Origin: Burkholderiaceae bacterium
Lineage (GTDB): Bacteria > Pseudomonadota > Gammaproteobacteria > Burkholderiales > Burkholderiaceae_B
Reading direction: 5' to 3'
NCBI GenBank assembly: GCA_021208885.1
Contig: JAJOJF010000039.1
Span: 1 to 64,000, forward strand
DNA length: 64,000 nucleotides
The stretch's first letter is position 1. The number at the start of each line of letters is the position of its first letter. Shown here one piece after another: positions 9,001-15,556 of the stretch. The notes beneath the pieces were generated by a model. It ran no database searches. It was not told the origin of the DNA and worked only from the letters and a program-made list of their open reading frames with translations. Position numbers and translations under genes: made by a program.

Positions 9001-11516
9001 CTGCGAATTGGCGATTTGGTTCAGACTTGCGCCGACTGATTATTGGTGATTTAGTGACAAGTTCTGATGGGTCTAATGATGTTGATGTGGTGATTGATAA
9101 CGCTATCTCCATCAAAGGCGATGTGCTAATTGCAGGTGCTAACGTTCGTGCCTGGCACACAATCTCCACGACAGGTATCGGCAGCGGTACTGGAGCGCTG
9201 GGAACTGTGGCGATAGCTGGCAGTGGTCCCATTTCGGTTACAAGTATCGATGCTGCCCAAATGATCATGCTTAGCAGTCCTCGGGGCGTAGGTGGGATTA
9301 CCGTAACAGGTGACTTGCAATCAGGAGCAGGTATCGGATTGTTTTCCGGTGGAGCTGTATCGATTGCAAACGCAAGTGCAGACCTTGATATTGAAATCGA
9401 CAATAGCACCGGGCCCGGTGACCTGGAAATTTCCGGATTATTGTCGGCTCAAGATGTCTATTTGCTCTCGAGCGGGAACATTTCAGTCGGTGTCATCAAT
9501 GCGCAAGAGGATGTTGACATCAATAACGCGACTGGTTCGGGTGTCATCGTGACCGCCGGCCCAATCACTGCAAGCGATAACGTACGCATTTATTCTGTGG
9601 GCACCATCACGTTAGGTGGGGATGTGCATAGCGGTGGCGCTCAAGTTTATACAAGCACAGTTGTATTGCCCGGAAATCGGTTGCTTCATGGATCAGGTGT
9701 CAGGATGAGTGCGGGCATCAGGCCCACTGCGGTCAGTCTTGACGGTCACACGCTAACCATTCACGAAAATGGTTCAGGCACGATCACGGGTGTTGTATCA
9801 GACGGCTCAGCACCGGGAGGTTCTCTGATCAAATCAGGTTCGGGCACGCTGACCTTGCAGGCCAATGGCTTCTACACCGGCGCCACAAACATATTGAGCG
9901 GCTCATTGATTTTGTCCAGTGATTCGCCATCAAGCATGAGTTCTGATTTCTCTGGTCCAGGGCTGCTTTATATACAACCTGACAGTGCCAACTTTCAGAG
10001 CGCAGTGCACACATCAAGCTGGCGTTTTGATCAGAGCCTTGGAGGCTTGACGATCGGGAAATCTGGCAATGTAGCCAATATTTTGATCGATCAGGACGTG
10101 GCGATTGATGGGTCGATCACGCTGATTGGAGGTGAAATCACGCTTGATCGTTCTTTGCGTGTTGGTCTAGACCAAGATATTGTGCTGGCAGCTAGTGCAG
10201 ATTTCATCAATAACGCAGGAGGGTCGGCATTAGCCACCGAGGGGGCAGGCCGCTGGATAATTTATGCAGCCGATCCTGCTGACAATGTATACGGCGGCTT
10301 GGACAGTACAAATGAAGCGATTTGGAATGAGACCTACGACACATTGGCACCTGACGCGGTGCTAGCTGGCAACCGATACGTCTTTGCGGGCGGTGCCGTC
10401 AACGCCGTCACACTCACCACAACGGATGCGACCAAGGTTTATGGCGAGTCGATTGATTTGAGTGGTCATTATGTTTTGAGTGCAACAGGATACGACGGTG
10501 AGCCTGGGGTTTATCTTGCAACAACTGGACTGAGAACGGGCAGCCTAAGTGATGTCTTTTCAATAAGCCCCATCTTTACGTCGAGCAGTGCCCCTGCATC
10601 GTCTGGTGTTGGTACCGCACCTATCAGCACAATACCTGGCGTGGTCAGGGATGGTTTCTCTGTCACCTATAGAGATCTCGGTCTGCTTAACGTGACAAAA
10701 CGTCCGATCATCATTGCAGCCCAGAACTCTCAGCAAAAGGTCTACGGCGAGATAGATCCAGGGCTTGTGTATACGACTGAATTGACAAGTACTGGCAGGG
10801 GTCTCTATGGTACGGATGAGTTCTCTGGAACCTTACAGCGGACATCAGGTGAAAATGTCGGGACTTACGAGATTGGCCAAGGGACGTTAGACAACAGTAA
10901 TTACGACATTTCATTTGTGAGTGCTAGTTTCACGATTACTCCCAAGCCGATAACAGTAACTGCCGTGGGGCAAAGAAAACTGTATGGTGAGGCAGATCCG
11001 TTACTGACTTATGTCTCCGACGTTGGCTTAGTGGGGGCAGACCGGTTTGCCGGGGCGTTATCGAGAGCTGTCGGTGAAAACGTGGGGTCATATTGGATTG
11101 GTCAGAACACGTTATCGATTGACGATGGCAACGGGGGTAACAATTACGCTCTAACTTACACGGGTGCTGCGCTTCAGATTGAGCCGCGGCCGATCGTGTC
11201 AGAGGCGAATTTTTGGCCGACTGATGAAGCGCGCTCTGAACGGCAGGCTGATCAGTCCGTACGTTTTGTTGGTCAGACGGTTACCTTAAAACACGTCAGG
11301 TCGCTCTTATCCTCGCTTGTACTTGCGGGCCAGTTGCAGACAGAGACAATGAATGATGTTGGCTCGACGTCTGCGCCCCCTGAAGTTGACCAACAACTTT
11401 GGCAACCAGGATGTATCGAGTCGGTCATGCAAAGTGCAGGAGGCTGTAGTTCCGCGGGTGATAACGGATACGCTGCTTACGGTGATGGGTTTTATGTGGT
11501 TGATTCGGTACGTTGA
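1..11516 (+). CDS. Giant two-partner secretion exoprotein (TpsA / filamentous haemagglutinin family), 5' end outside window
   Basis: Partial gene: the frame is open from base 3 and the first residues (INPNGAYFAPSASVDVGG) match the conserved core of the TPS secretion domain of FhaB/HMW-type proteins, so the true start lies upstream and the GTG at 42 is internal. At least 3,837 residues remain. The TPS region ends near base 930 (GLWLLDPYDYVIDS). A very long beta-helix-like part follows, with eight recurring units, each holding an autotransporter-associated beta-strand (PATR-like) motif such as GTLTLTANGTYTGATTIS. From about 10,430 there is a YDG/MBG-like region with three (K)(V/L)YGE motifs (near 10,434, 10,738 and 10,978). 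There is no C-terminal autotransporter barrel, which fits export by a separate TpsB porin; none is in the window. The protein is predicted to be secreted and surface-exposed, probably an adhesin. That role is inferred from the family. Confidence 0.9.
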   Translation, partial: INPNGAYFAPSASVDVGGLIATTHELADKDFLEGNYAFKRNGASGKIINDGELKAKLDGYIALMAPEVRNQGVIVAERGTVALASGEHIQLDFGTGNKLQGITVTEQDFDAQIENKHAIIAEGGLVILSARATAELRASVIKNSGQIVASAGANTVTQKGGRIILEGNTIEVTQGSELIATGPKGGGEVLIGGDWQGGANAERRVFNNPNQIHQAKTVTVHNNTKIDASATDNGDGGTVVVWSDITNPDAVTTVQGEILAKGGENGGDGGQIETSGAVLTVDGLRVDAGSPSGRAGLWLLDPYDYVIDSAAAQTIGKALETTDVTVTTTVQNSSYGAASTQGAGNILLNYPIIKFQNSQLTTLSLKANRDIDMNGWSITGRLNLVMWSDTDGASGGAVSNLGNITSFGGFVWVGGGSTSTQFEGIDVPNGPTTGTSGAPLTVTGSINTFGGDIFIWSGAGTSSNALKFDGTTAVLSSGFLEISAEDANGVSAGDITIRANGFEFSGFPSGQKPRIAAGGGSVAILPSVTGGSFGQTIRTSLFDFEGELAGLQIGAAGNTADLLVDSVISPSIAGPVSLFGNTVNVNQTITTAGSASASVSITGNTINLGANIIGTGAHVLDGDVVIQGAPGVERTVEGTSVLFGSTVNGTNLHSLSIVGDADFSSAVGAVNPLSILRVYGSTRLGGNVNTTWLQEYRGPVTLVGNRSLSSDTIVFRSSIDGTTPGSDHLQANVQTSLIFDGDVGGSIKLGSLAVSGPTTLGGDITTAGALSLAGMTKLTDHSTLTGSGLRLAAVQLDGQVLTAHESGVGLISGVVSDGIAPGGALTMSGSGVLTLTANGTYTGLTTISNGLLVISHDAPTTNSSGFKGPGKLIIRSVSDDFNRQFFSEGWNFGPDLGELTIGRFDKSADGVNDADVIITRAITLAGDVFIYGAHVYLNGDLTVLGGGNLPVSVRLQASASVSTKGIEAPKSIIINNSVGSGHVFVSGSISAGADFRVLAGGTIFLGGDVTTTGGQLYDAPVVVSGSRELSGTSISFLSVNGTILGQDDLDITGDTYFLGEVGIASPLRRLSVVGNTVVGGDIRTLDSLVLSDTTILTGNRTLSGVGVNLEAVSLNGNRLTVNEGGAGAISGVVSDGSTTGGSLTKIGVGTLTLTSNSTYTGATTISVGELVLSNDSPQTSSSGFFGAGWLVIEPTSNDFTNTFSTTGWTFAPNLGYLRIGKASSFDGNADADVLIDDAISIAGSVELFGGSVVANQSITATGSSSFLTIVGRDSVSTVAVTVPGHIVIQSRGAINVAGSLRSSDDVVIWSERDVTLTGPLVSGVHVSIASQGDIFSSAVTATENIFIANSDGGGDIDLAGVLNAGGWLRVVSAGTIVLGADATSGGSQDYSGSVRLSGDRTLDASYAVFLASVNATVSGQQALTIRGDASIYGSVGGTVPLKSLSVSGVTQLGNNITTTGTQIYSGLMILPEAADLPVTATTDRTLTGHGISLSAIDLEGHRLKIAESGSGTISGVVSDGGVSGGGLLKLGAGTLTLTANGTYTGTATISSGRMVLSNDAPSTRSSGFTGTGELVIEPTSDDFASDFSTAGWVFGADLGGLTIGKSSSADGADDVNILVSQPVSIAGNILFTGGGVTVSGDLATTGNFSSIRIDARQDIAVTSVEAVNRIDLFSIASNIDVNGRLSAQTVEIRSRDGLSSIVGAINADRLYMTGPSSISAVISTTSDQTYFDLVTVAGHSSLSAPNVTFFSQVNGVASGQQDLTITGNTLLNSPVGSIIALRSLFISGDTQLSGDVTAAGQIDFVGNTYLVGDRSLRGSGISLGAVTLNGHTLTIDESSSGTISGVVSDGMTLGGSLVTAGLGQLKLTANSTYTGATIISGRELVLVNDAPTTRSSGFSGSGSLVIEPAGSDFSNTFSTAGWTFAQNLGRLTIGKRSGFDGVADAAIVIASPISIDGEIQLRGAAITTGSNSIRSARSGVALETSGDITVAAVQSASRMRLWSYSGDIHVTDQLSSAGQILLGALGAVSINGAVSADSLFIASDALIAADISTTQTQQFGGEVTVSGSVLLTAADVLFMGRVDGVLAGQEALTIDANARFSQDIGLRTALKSLSVSGSSMLGSSITTTDEQIFTGPSQLLHYVSTARLSASSVSFLSSVNADSSGVQSLIVNGNARFNGAVGNTASLQSLSVLGDTELGADITATGSIGLSGSTTLTGNRTLTGTGVNLGGVVLDGYMLTVAENGFGTISGVISDGGPSSGTFTKAGQGTLALTANASYTGSTSIAGGTLILVNDAPSTSSSEFSGSGRLVIEPASDDFATNFSTINWIFRQSLGEVTIGKPSSADGVNDVDVTFADAVSIDGYIAAFGKTIRSTQGLTASGSSIVYLVASDSLLLADVTAGGFISIQNQGSNPVHVTGTLQSGDDVSIVAGGEIDVAAMVVTDQITLANTAGSSDIRLRGSVSTGSLNVRSHGRIVLGGDVTSIRAQDYDGSVVLSGDRALQGTYARFLSTIDGATAGQEALSITGDAVFVGHVGTTVPLESLTVSAATALGGDITTTGAQTYGGSTTIARTLNVGRTLTGHGISLGAINLEGEMLTIAESGVGTISGIVQDGSLSGGGLTKAGSGGWLTLTANGSYTGPTTVSGGVLILSNDAPSTRSSGFSGAGWLVITSTSDDFSAPFSTQGWNFQPDLGRLTIGSFFTGADGLNDASVFVADSITVSDRLMIFAGDITIRDQIIVTGGQAWQGTSYVLIEGSGDVSVSSVIAAGDVLIGAGGDVDINGSLEADGLLGIGSNQSIFLYEDIVGNQVQFLGDVYFSGDRTVTAPTVEFFNNADATLAGQDSLTVVGSTTFDGTVGGVQPLRALTVSGNLLLGANITTTGPQSFTGDTTLNGDRILTGAGIRLGAIALDGHTLTVTENALGTISGVVSDGTSSGGLTKNGLGTLTLTANGTYTGATTISDGSLVFSNDNPLTSSSGFLGSGDLIIEPKSDDFASAFSTANWRFGSDLRRLIIGDLVTSSDGSNDVDVVIDNAISIKGDVLIAGANVRAWHTISTTGIGSGTGALGTVAIAGSGPISVTSIDAAQMIMLSSPRGVGGITVTGDLQSGAGIGLFSGGAVSIANASADLDIEIDNSTGPGDLEISGLLSAQDVYLLSSGNISVGVINAQEDVDINNATGSGVIVTAGPITASDNVRIYSVGTITLGGDVHSGGAQVYTSTVVLPGNRLLHGSGVRMSAGIRPTAVSLDGHTLTIHENGSGTITGVVSDGSAPGGSLIKSGSGTLTLQANGFYTGATNILSGSLILSSDSPSSMSSDFSGPGLLYIQPDSANFQSAVHTSSWRFDQSLGGLTIGKSGNVANILIDQDVAIDGSITLIGGEITLDRSLRVGLDQDIVLAASADFINNAGGSALATEGAGRWIIYAADPADNVYGGLDSTNEAIWNETYDTLAPDAVLAGNRYVFAGGAVNAVTLTTTDATKVYGESIDLSGHYVLSATGYDGEPGVYLATTGLRTGSLSDVFSISPIFTSSSAPASSGVGTAPISTIPGVVRDGFSVTYRDLGLLNVTKRPIIIAAQNSQQKVYGEIDPGLVYTTELTSTGRGLYGTDEFSGTLQRTSGENVGTYEIGQGTLDNSNYDISFVSASFTITPKPITVTAVGQRKLYGEADPLLTYVSDVGLVGADRFAGALSRAVGENVGSYWIGQNTLSIDDGNGGNNYALTYTGAALQIEPRPIVSEANFWPTDEARSERQADQSVRFVGQTVTLKHVRSLLSSLVLAGQLQTETMNDVGSTSAPPEVDQQLWQPGCIESVMQSAGGCSSAGDNGYAAYGDGFYVVDSVR
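2330..10110 (+). repeat. Eight ~1-kb tandem coding repeats inside the exoprotein gene
   Basis: The core motif (G-V-V-S-D-G, then L-T-L-T-A-N-G-x-Y-T-G, then S-N-D-A-P-x-T-x-S-S-G-F) recurs with core starts near 2442, 3395, 4548, 5538, 6755, 7830, 8782 and 9790, so spacing is about 950-1,220 bases. Each unit also carries a preceding module (G-D-I-T-T-T-G ... T-L-T-G-x-G-I ... L-D-G-H-T-L-T) and a following one (L-V-I-E-P-x-S-D-D-F ... L-T-I-G-K). The copies differ clearly in sequence and linker length, so this is an old duplication series, not a recent or collapsed array. Confidence 0.85.
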
Positions 11517-11592
11517 GCATGCATTGAGCTTTAAAGTAGCGGATGTACTTTGCGGTGACAGTTTTTGAAAGCAATTTGAACGTGCCGCAAAT

Positions 11593-12434
11593 CTAGAACC
11601 GCAGGGCGATGAGTCCCGCCACAATCACACAAGCTCCAGCCCATTGGCGCAAGGTAAGCCGCTCTTTAAGCAACCAGACACCAAGCAGTGCTGCGAACAG
11701 AACCGATGTTTCCCGAGTGGCTGAGACCAAAGCCAGCGGTGCCTGGGTCATCGCCCACAGAACTGTTGCGTATCCAACTGCTGACAACAGGCCCCCAAGG
11801 GCAGTGGCCCCAACGCGCTCCCTAATGTAGCTAGCCAGCTGCTTGCCTTGGCCAGCCATGCCAAGTAGCGCCGTAAAAACGATGCTCTCTAAAATGAAGA
11901 GCCACGCCGTAAACGATAGTGCGTTTTGTGAGAGGCGCGCGCCTTGACCGTCAACAATCGAATAGGTGGCGATCGTGATGCTGCATGCCACTGCCCAGCC
12001 GATTGCTGCTCGCGCGTTCTCTAGCTTGGCTTTAAATGCGATCGCCAGCACGCCAAGGCTGACCAGCACGACGCCATACCACCCGGCCGGGCTTAAGGAC
12101 TCGCCGATGAAAGCCCAGGTCCCAAACGATACCAGAACCGGTGCGCCTCCCCTCATAATCGGATAGACAACGCTTAATGCACCATGCTTGTATGCACGAG
12201 CGAGCGTAAAGTAATAAACCACATGAAGCGCAATTGAAAGTGCGAGCCATGGCCAGCTCGCCGGGTTAGGTAGCGGCAAAACGATGGCAACCGGAATGGC
12301 AATAATGCCAGTCCAAATTACCAGTGCCGCGGTGTGTAGCAGTGGATTGGTCCCACCGCGGACCAGGCATTCCATGTGGCATGCAATGCCGCCGCGCCAA
12401 GCACGGCCAGAAAGACTGGTAGCGGGTAATCCAC
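11593..12434 (-). CDS. EamA/DMT-family transporter, frameshifted near its 5' end
   Basis: Drug/metabolite-type inner-membrane transporter of about ten hydrophobic helices; substrate unknown. The in-frame ORF from 12375 downwards gives 260 aa ending GACVIVAGLIALRF, but lacks the usual EamA N-terminus. That N-terminus (VDYPLPVFLAVLGAAALHATWNA) is encoded just upstream in another frame, from a GTG at 12434. The two frames join at the conserved W-N-A / L-V-R-G-G point near 12367-12376 if one C is added (GCC read as GCCC). Restored length is 280 aa, normal for the family. So this is either a pseudogene or, more likely, a one-base sequence error. It is divergent from ogt across about 105 bases. Confidence 0.75.
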
Positions 12435-12539
12435 GGTGGTATCAGGATGGGGGCAGGGTTGTTTTTCTGAAAGCCTTCATTGTGCCGGCTGATTGCGCCG
12501 ATGGTAGCATGCAAGTAACACAAACCGAACGGCAGTTTC

Positions 12540-13070
12540 ATGCAAACCATCGTTGAGTTTCAGACGAAGCACCAAATGCCTTATGCAGGGCTAGTTATCG
12601 GGTTGGCCACCACACCCGTGGGGTCAGCTGTGCTGGCTTGGGACGATTTGGGTTTAAGAGAGTTGAATTTGCACGAAAGCTTGAGCGATATTCCGAACCA
12701 ATGCTCAGCATTGGGTTATTCATTTGACCGCGATGACCGTCATGCGCAAAGCCTTGTTGAGGCTGTATTTGCCCGCCAGGCTTTGGGCATGCCGATCGTG
12801 CTCTGTGGCACGCAGTTTCAGCTAGATGTTTGGCGCGAGTTGCTGAAACTTAAATTCGGTGAGACGGTCTCTTACGGGGAGCTAGCGAATCGAATCCAGA
12901 AGCCGACGGCAGCGCGAGCAGTCGGCGCTGCGGTCGGTGCAAATCGTTTGGGGTTTGTGGTGCCGTGCCATCGTGTGGTACGCCACGATCGTGTCATTGG
13001 CCAGTTCCGCTGGGGATCTGATGTTAAAGCCAAGCTACTGGCGTGGGAGTCACTATCGGTCCATGAGTAA
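12540..13070 (+). CDS. ogt: Methylated-DNA--[protein]-cysteine S-methyltransferase
   Basis: Direct DNA repair protein that moves the alkyl group from O6-alkylguanine (or O4-alkylthymine) to its own cysteine. The 176-aa protein has the family active site PCHRV at residues 142-146 (acceptor Cys143), preceded by the DNA-binding helix region SYGELANRIQKPTAARAVGAA. It lacks an Ada-type N-terminal domain, so it is the constitutive Ogt/AGT form rather than Ada. The last 8 bases overlap the start of mtgA, which suggests co-transcription and perhaps coupled translation. Confidence 0.92.
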   Translation: MQTIVEFQTKHQMPYAGLVIGLATTPVGSAVLAWDDLGLRELNLHESLSDIPNQCSALGYSFDRDDRHAQSLVEAVFARQALGMPIVLCGTQFQLDVWRELLKLKFGETVSYGELANRIQKPTAARAVGAAVGANRLGFVVPCHRVVRHDRVIGQFRWGSDVKAKLLAWESLSVHE

Positions 13071-13809
13071 GCGTGAGCATCATAAAACTCGCAAACACGA
13101 AGACGGTAAACCGCGCCGTGGTCTGGTTGGCTGGGTGTGGCGGGTCTTTGTCTGGATGCTTGCAGCGGTGCTGCTCTATCAAGCTTATTTGTTCGCCAGT
13201 GTCGTGTGGTACCGGTGGTTCGATCCCCAAGAGACGGCATTCATGGCCGATGAGCGAACTCGATTGAGTCGACTAGATCCGCCCAAGGCGATTGCGCAGA
13301 CCTGGGTGCCGTTTGACCAGATATCCCGTTATGCCAAGCGCGCGGTCGTTGCCTCGGAAGATACGGGCTTTATGGCGCATCGCGGTATCGAATGGGAGGC
13401 GATTGAGCAGGCAGCGCGGGCGAATTTTGAATCGGGGCAGATCAGGCGGGGTGGTTCAACCCTTACCATGCAGGTCGCCAAAAACCTCTTTCTTTCCTCG
13501 GATCGCAGCTACATCCGGAAAGGGCAGGAGATCTTGATTGCGATGATGATCGAGCTTGTGTGGGACAAGCAGCGAATACTTGAGGTTTATTTGAATATTG
13601 CTGAATGGGGCGTGGGGGTATTCGGCATAGAAGCCGCCGCCAAGCATTACTTTGGTGTGCCTGCCAGCCGACTAAACCCCCGTCAGGCGGCGTGGCTGGC
13701 AGCCATATTGCCGGCCCCTAAACGTTATGATCGTCAGCGCCGTTCCTCTTGGATAGACCGAAAGACTGGCATCATCCTGCGCCGAATGCCGCAGGTGCAG
13801 ATACCCTGA
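13063..13809 (+). CDS. mtgA: Monofunctional biosynthetic peptidoglycan transglycosylase
   Basis: Glycosyltransferase family 51 enzyme that polymerises lipid II into glycan strands at the periplasmic face of the inner membrane. The 248-aa protein has a basic cytoplasmic head, one membrane anchor (about residues 24-45) and the GT51 motifs: EDTGFMAHRGIEWEAI (catalytic Glu in the ED pair), RRGGSTLTMQVAKNLFL, and KQRILEVYLNIAEWG. I chose the ATG at 13063 because it begins at the overlap with ogt and gives the usual MtgA length; the frame extends 42 codons further upstream inside ogt, which is spurious. Confidence 0.93.
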   Translation: MSKREHHKTRKHEDGKPRRGLVGWVWRVFVWMLAAVLLYQAYLFASVVWYRWFDPQETAFMADERTRLSRLDPPKAIAQTWVPFDQISRYAKRAVVASEDTGFMAHRGIEWEAIEQAARANFESGQIRRGGSTLTMQVAKNLFLSSDRSYIRKGQEILIAMMIELVWDKQRILEVYLNIAEWGVGVFGIEAAAKHYFGVPASRLNPRQAAWLAAILPAPKRYDRQRRSSWIDRKTGIILRRMPQVQIP

Positions 13810-13880
13810 GCGGGGGGCTGCTTGGTTGGAAGCCAGATGCTGTTGTTCGACTTTTGTGGCACTGATGAAAAAACCAGTAT

Positions 13881-13916
13881 CTGATGTTGCATACAGTACT
13901 GTTTTGATATACAGTA
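13881..13916 (+). promoter_or_regulatory. Tandem LexA (SOS) boxes with overlapping promoter
   Basis: TACTGTTTTGATATACAGTA at 13897-13916 fits the E. coli-type consensus TACTG-N10-CAGTA exactly and contains CTGT-N8-ACAG. A second, overlapping CTGA-N8-ACAG (7 of 8 matched) sits at 13881-13896. A plausible sigma-70 promoter (TTGCAT at 13887, 17-base spacer, TACAGT at 13910) would be blocked by LexA bound here. The box lies 51 bases before the small ORF at 13968. Confidence 0.8.
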
Positions 13917-13967
13917 TATCCATACTGTTGAAAAACGTACTAACACCACACTAAAGTGAGCGACATC

Positions 13968-14129
13968 ATGACAGCATTCACCCAAACCGGCACGATGATC
14001 AACCCTGAGCTTTTAGGTGCTCAGTCCAAGCGAAAAGCGGCCAGTTTAAAAGGCGATATCGCATTGGTGGCTTTTTGGGCGGCGCTAGTGCCTGGCTTGA
14101 TGTGGTTTGGGGCGATGGTGGGTTTCTAA
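13968..14129 (+). CDS. 53-aa SOS-controlled single-span membrane peptide, unknown function
   Basis: ATG at 13968, stop TAA at 14127-14129, with an AGTGAG ribosome-binding-like sequence upstream. The peptide starts polar (MTAFTQTGTMINPELLGAQ), has a basic stretch SKRKAASLKGD, then one hydrophobic helix (IALVAFWAALVPGLMWFGAM, residues 31-50) reaching the C-terminus. I do not recognise the family. The perfect LexA box just upstream says it is induced by DNA damage. Known SOS-induced small membrane proteins are division inhibitors (SidA in Caulobacter) or toxins (TisB in E. coli). A similar job is an inference from size, topology and control only. Confidence 0.7.
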   Translation: MTAFTQTGTMINPELLGAQSKRKAASLKGDIALVAFWAALVPGLMWFGAMVGF

Positions 14130-14155
14130 CCAATCGGTTCCTGGACCAGCGTTTA

Positions 14156-14184
14156 TTAGTTCAGCCCAAAAATTGGGCTATACT
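14156..14184 (+). promoter_or_regulatory. Likely rplS promoter with inverted repeat in the spacer
   Basis: TATACT at 14179-14184 is a good -10 element; the matching -35 position (TTAGTT) is weak. The spacer holds the perfect inverted repeat AGCCCAA-AAA-TTGGGCT (14163-14179), which touches the -10. It has no following T-run, so it is not a terminator. It may be an operator. Further down the leader, CTCTGC-CCG-GCAGAG (about 14200-14214) can form a small hairpin. Confidence 0.45.
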
Positions 14185-14285
14185 CATGGGTTAACGTATC
14201 CTCTGCCCGGCAGAGCCGAATCAAATAGGTTGATCGGTCTCTCACAACAACCAAGCCGAGAGCAAGATGCCGATGGAGCTTAGAA

Positions 14286-14666
14286 ATGAATTTGATTGCC
14301 CAAATCGAGCAAGAAGAAATTGCTCGTTTGACCGAAGGCAAAACCCTGCCTGAGTTTGGTCCTGGTGACACCGTGGTCGTAAACGTCAACGTGGTTGAAG
14401 GTAACCGCAAGCGCGTGCAGGCTTACGAAGGTGTGGTGATTGCCAAGCGTAACCGTGGCTTGAACTCTGCTTTTACCGTTCGCAAGATTTCATCAGGCGA
14501 AGCCGTTGAGCGTACATTCCAGCTTTACTCCCCTCAGATCGCTTCGATTGAAGTCAAGCGTCGTGGCGATGTGCGTCGCGCCAAGCTTTACTACCTGCGT
14601 AACCGTTCCGGCAAGTCAGCCCGAATCAAAGAAAAGCTGGTTCGCCGCTCTGCCACGGCTGCATAA
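14286..14666 (+). CDS. rplS: 50S ribosomal protein L19
   Basis: 126-aa basic protein of the large subunit, located at the 30S/50S interface. The sequence [12 protein letters not shown], the central [18 protein letters not shown] and [12 protein letters not shown] segments, and the C-terminal [11 protein letters not shown] are all typical of bL19. In many proteobacteria it closes an rpsP-rimM-trmD-rplS operon; here it stands alone, with its own promoter and a strong terminator behind it. Confidence 0.97.
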   Translation: MNLIAQIEQEEIARLTEGKTLPEFGPGDTVVVNVNVVEGNRKRVQAYEGVVIAKRNRGLNSAFTVRKISSGEAVERTFQLYSPQIASIEVKRRGDVRRAKLYYLRNRSGKSARIKEKLVRRSATAA

Positions 14667-14746
14667 GCCTGGCGACAAGCGGTATGGTCAGCGTATGAAC
14701 AAAATGGCGATCGTAGAAAACTCTCTGGTTTCGTCGCCTTGTTCAG

Positions 14747-14776
14747 AAAAAAAAGCACCCGTTGGGTGCTTTTTTT
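14747..14776 (+). terminator. Rho-independent terminator after rplS
   Basis: AAAAGCACCC-GTT-GGGTGCTTTT stem followed by further T residues; the A-run on the left means it could also work on the other strand. It lies about 80 bases after the rplS stop. Confidence 0.9.
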
Positions 14777-14818
14777 GTGGCGTAGATGGTTGTTTGAACT
14801 TGTGGGGGCTTGTCAGTC

Positions 14819-15556
14819 ATGTCTGACAAGCCCATCACATCGCGAAGCCGGCCGTCGGTTCAACTGACATTTGATCCCCAAGCAGCACCATGGTCCGCGC
14901 CGATTGATCGATATGGGGCAGTGCCCCATGAGGCCCTGCACCCCGAGTTTGTTCGCACCGTGCTCGGGCGTTCAATTGAGCAGAATCTTGATTTGCCGGA
15001 CGAGTTCGCGGTCCGTTATCGAACCGTCAACCCGCAAGCGATAGAGGCGGCTGTTCTTGTGCCTTTGGTGTTGCGTGAGTCAGGCTTTACCGTTTTATTG
15101 ACAAGACGCACAGACCATTTGCATGACCATGCAGGCCAGGTTAGCTTTCCTGGCGGGCGAGTTGAGCACACTGATGCGAGTCCAATAGCCACCGCATTGC
15201 GCGAAACGCATGAAGAGACTGGCCTAGCACCGGAACATGTGGATGTGTTGGGCAGTTTGCCGCGTTACTACACTGGCACGGGATTCGCAGTCACGCCGAT
15301 TACCGGCCTGGTCAGGCCTACCTTCACCCTCGCGCCTGATGAGTTTGAAGTGGCCGAGGTCTTTGAGGTACCACTGGGTTTCTTGATGGACTCAAGTAAC
15401 TATCGTCTGCATCGTGCAAGTTTGCCTGACGGGTCCGAACGTCAGTACTACTCGATACCCTATGAAAAATACTTTATCTGGGGTGCCACAGCCGCGATGC
15501 TGCGCGGCATGTATCAGGTTCTGGCAGAAGCTTTTTCTTCGAGCAGGCGCTCGTAA
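14819..15556 (+). CDS. Nudix hydrolase, CoA pyrophosphatase (NudL-like)
   Basis: Predicted to split coenzyme A into 4'-phosphopantetheine and 3',5'-ADP. The 245-aa protein has the CoA-pyrophosphatase signature directly before the Nudix box (LLTRRTDHLHDHAGQVSFPG) and the box itself with G-G-R-V-E ... R-E-T-H-E-E-T-G-L, whose glutamates bind the metal. I prefer the ATG at 14819 (GTGGGGGCT upstream) over the in-frame TTG at 14810. The 3' end overlaps rsgA tail-to-tail by 43 bases. Confidence 0.88.
   Translation: MSDKPITSRSRPSVQLTFDPQAAPWSAPIDRYGAVPHEALHPEFVRTVLGRSIEQNLDLPDEFAVRYRTVNPQAIEAAVLVPLVLRESGFTVLLTRRTDHLHDHAGQVSFPGGRVEHTDASPIATALRETHEETGLAPEHVDVLGSLPRYYTGTGFAVTPITGLVRPTFTLAPDEFEVAEVFEVPLGFLMDSSNYRLHRASLPDGSERQYYSIPYEKYFIWGATAAMLRGMYQVLAEAFSSSRRS

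Noticed and set aside
179..9409. Minus-strand ORFs of 60-265 codons inside the exoprotein gene (for example 6425-7222 and 8738-9409)
   Set aside because: They mirror the repeat units of the sense gene, have no recognisable domains, and arise because the repetitive Ser/Thr/Gly codons give few stops in one antisense frame.
12266..12550. Minus-strand 94-codon ORF overlapping ogt and the EamA transporter start
   Set aside because: It is an out-of-frame shadow of the transporter's N-terminal region; the correct frame there encodes the EamA start.
14747..14776. Possible repeat element at the A/T-flanked hairpin after rplS
   Set aside because: It is a normal rho-independent terminator with stem, short loop and T-run.
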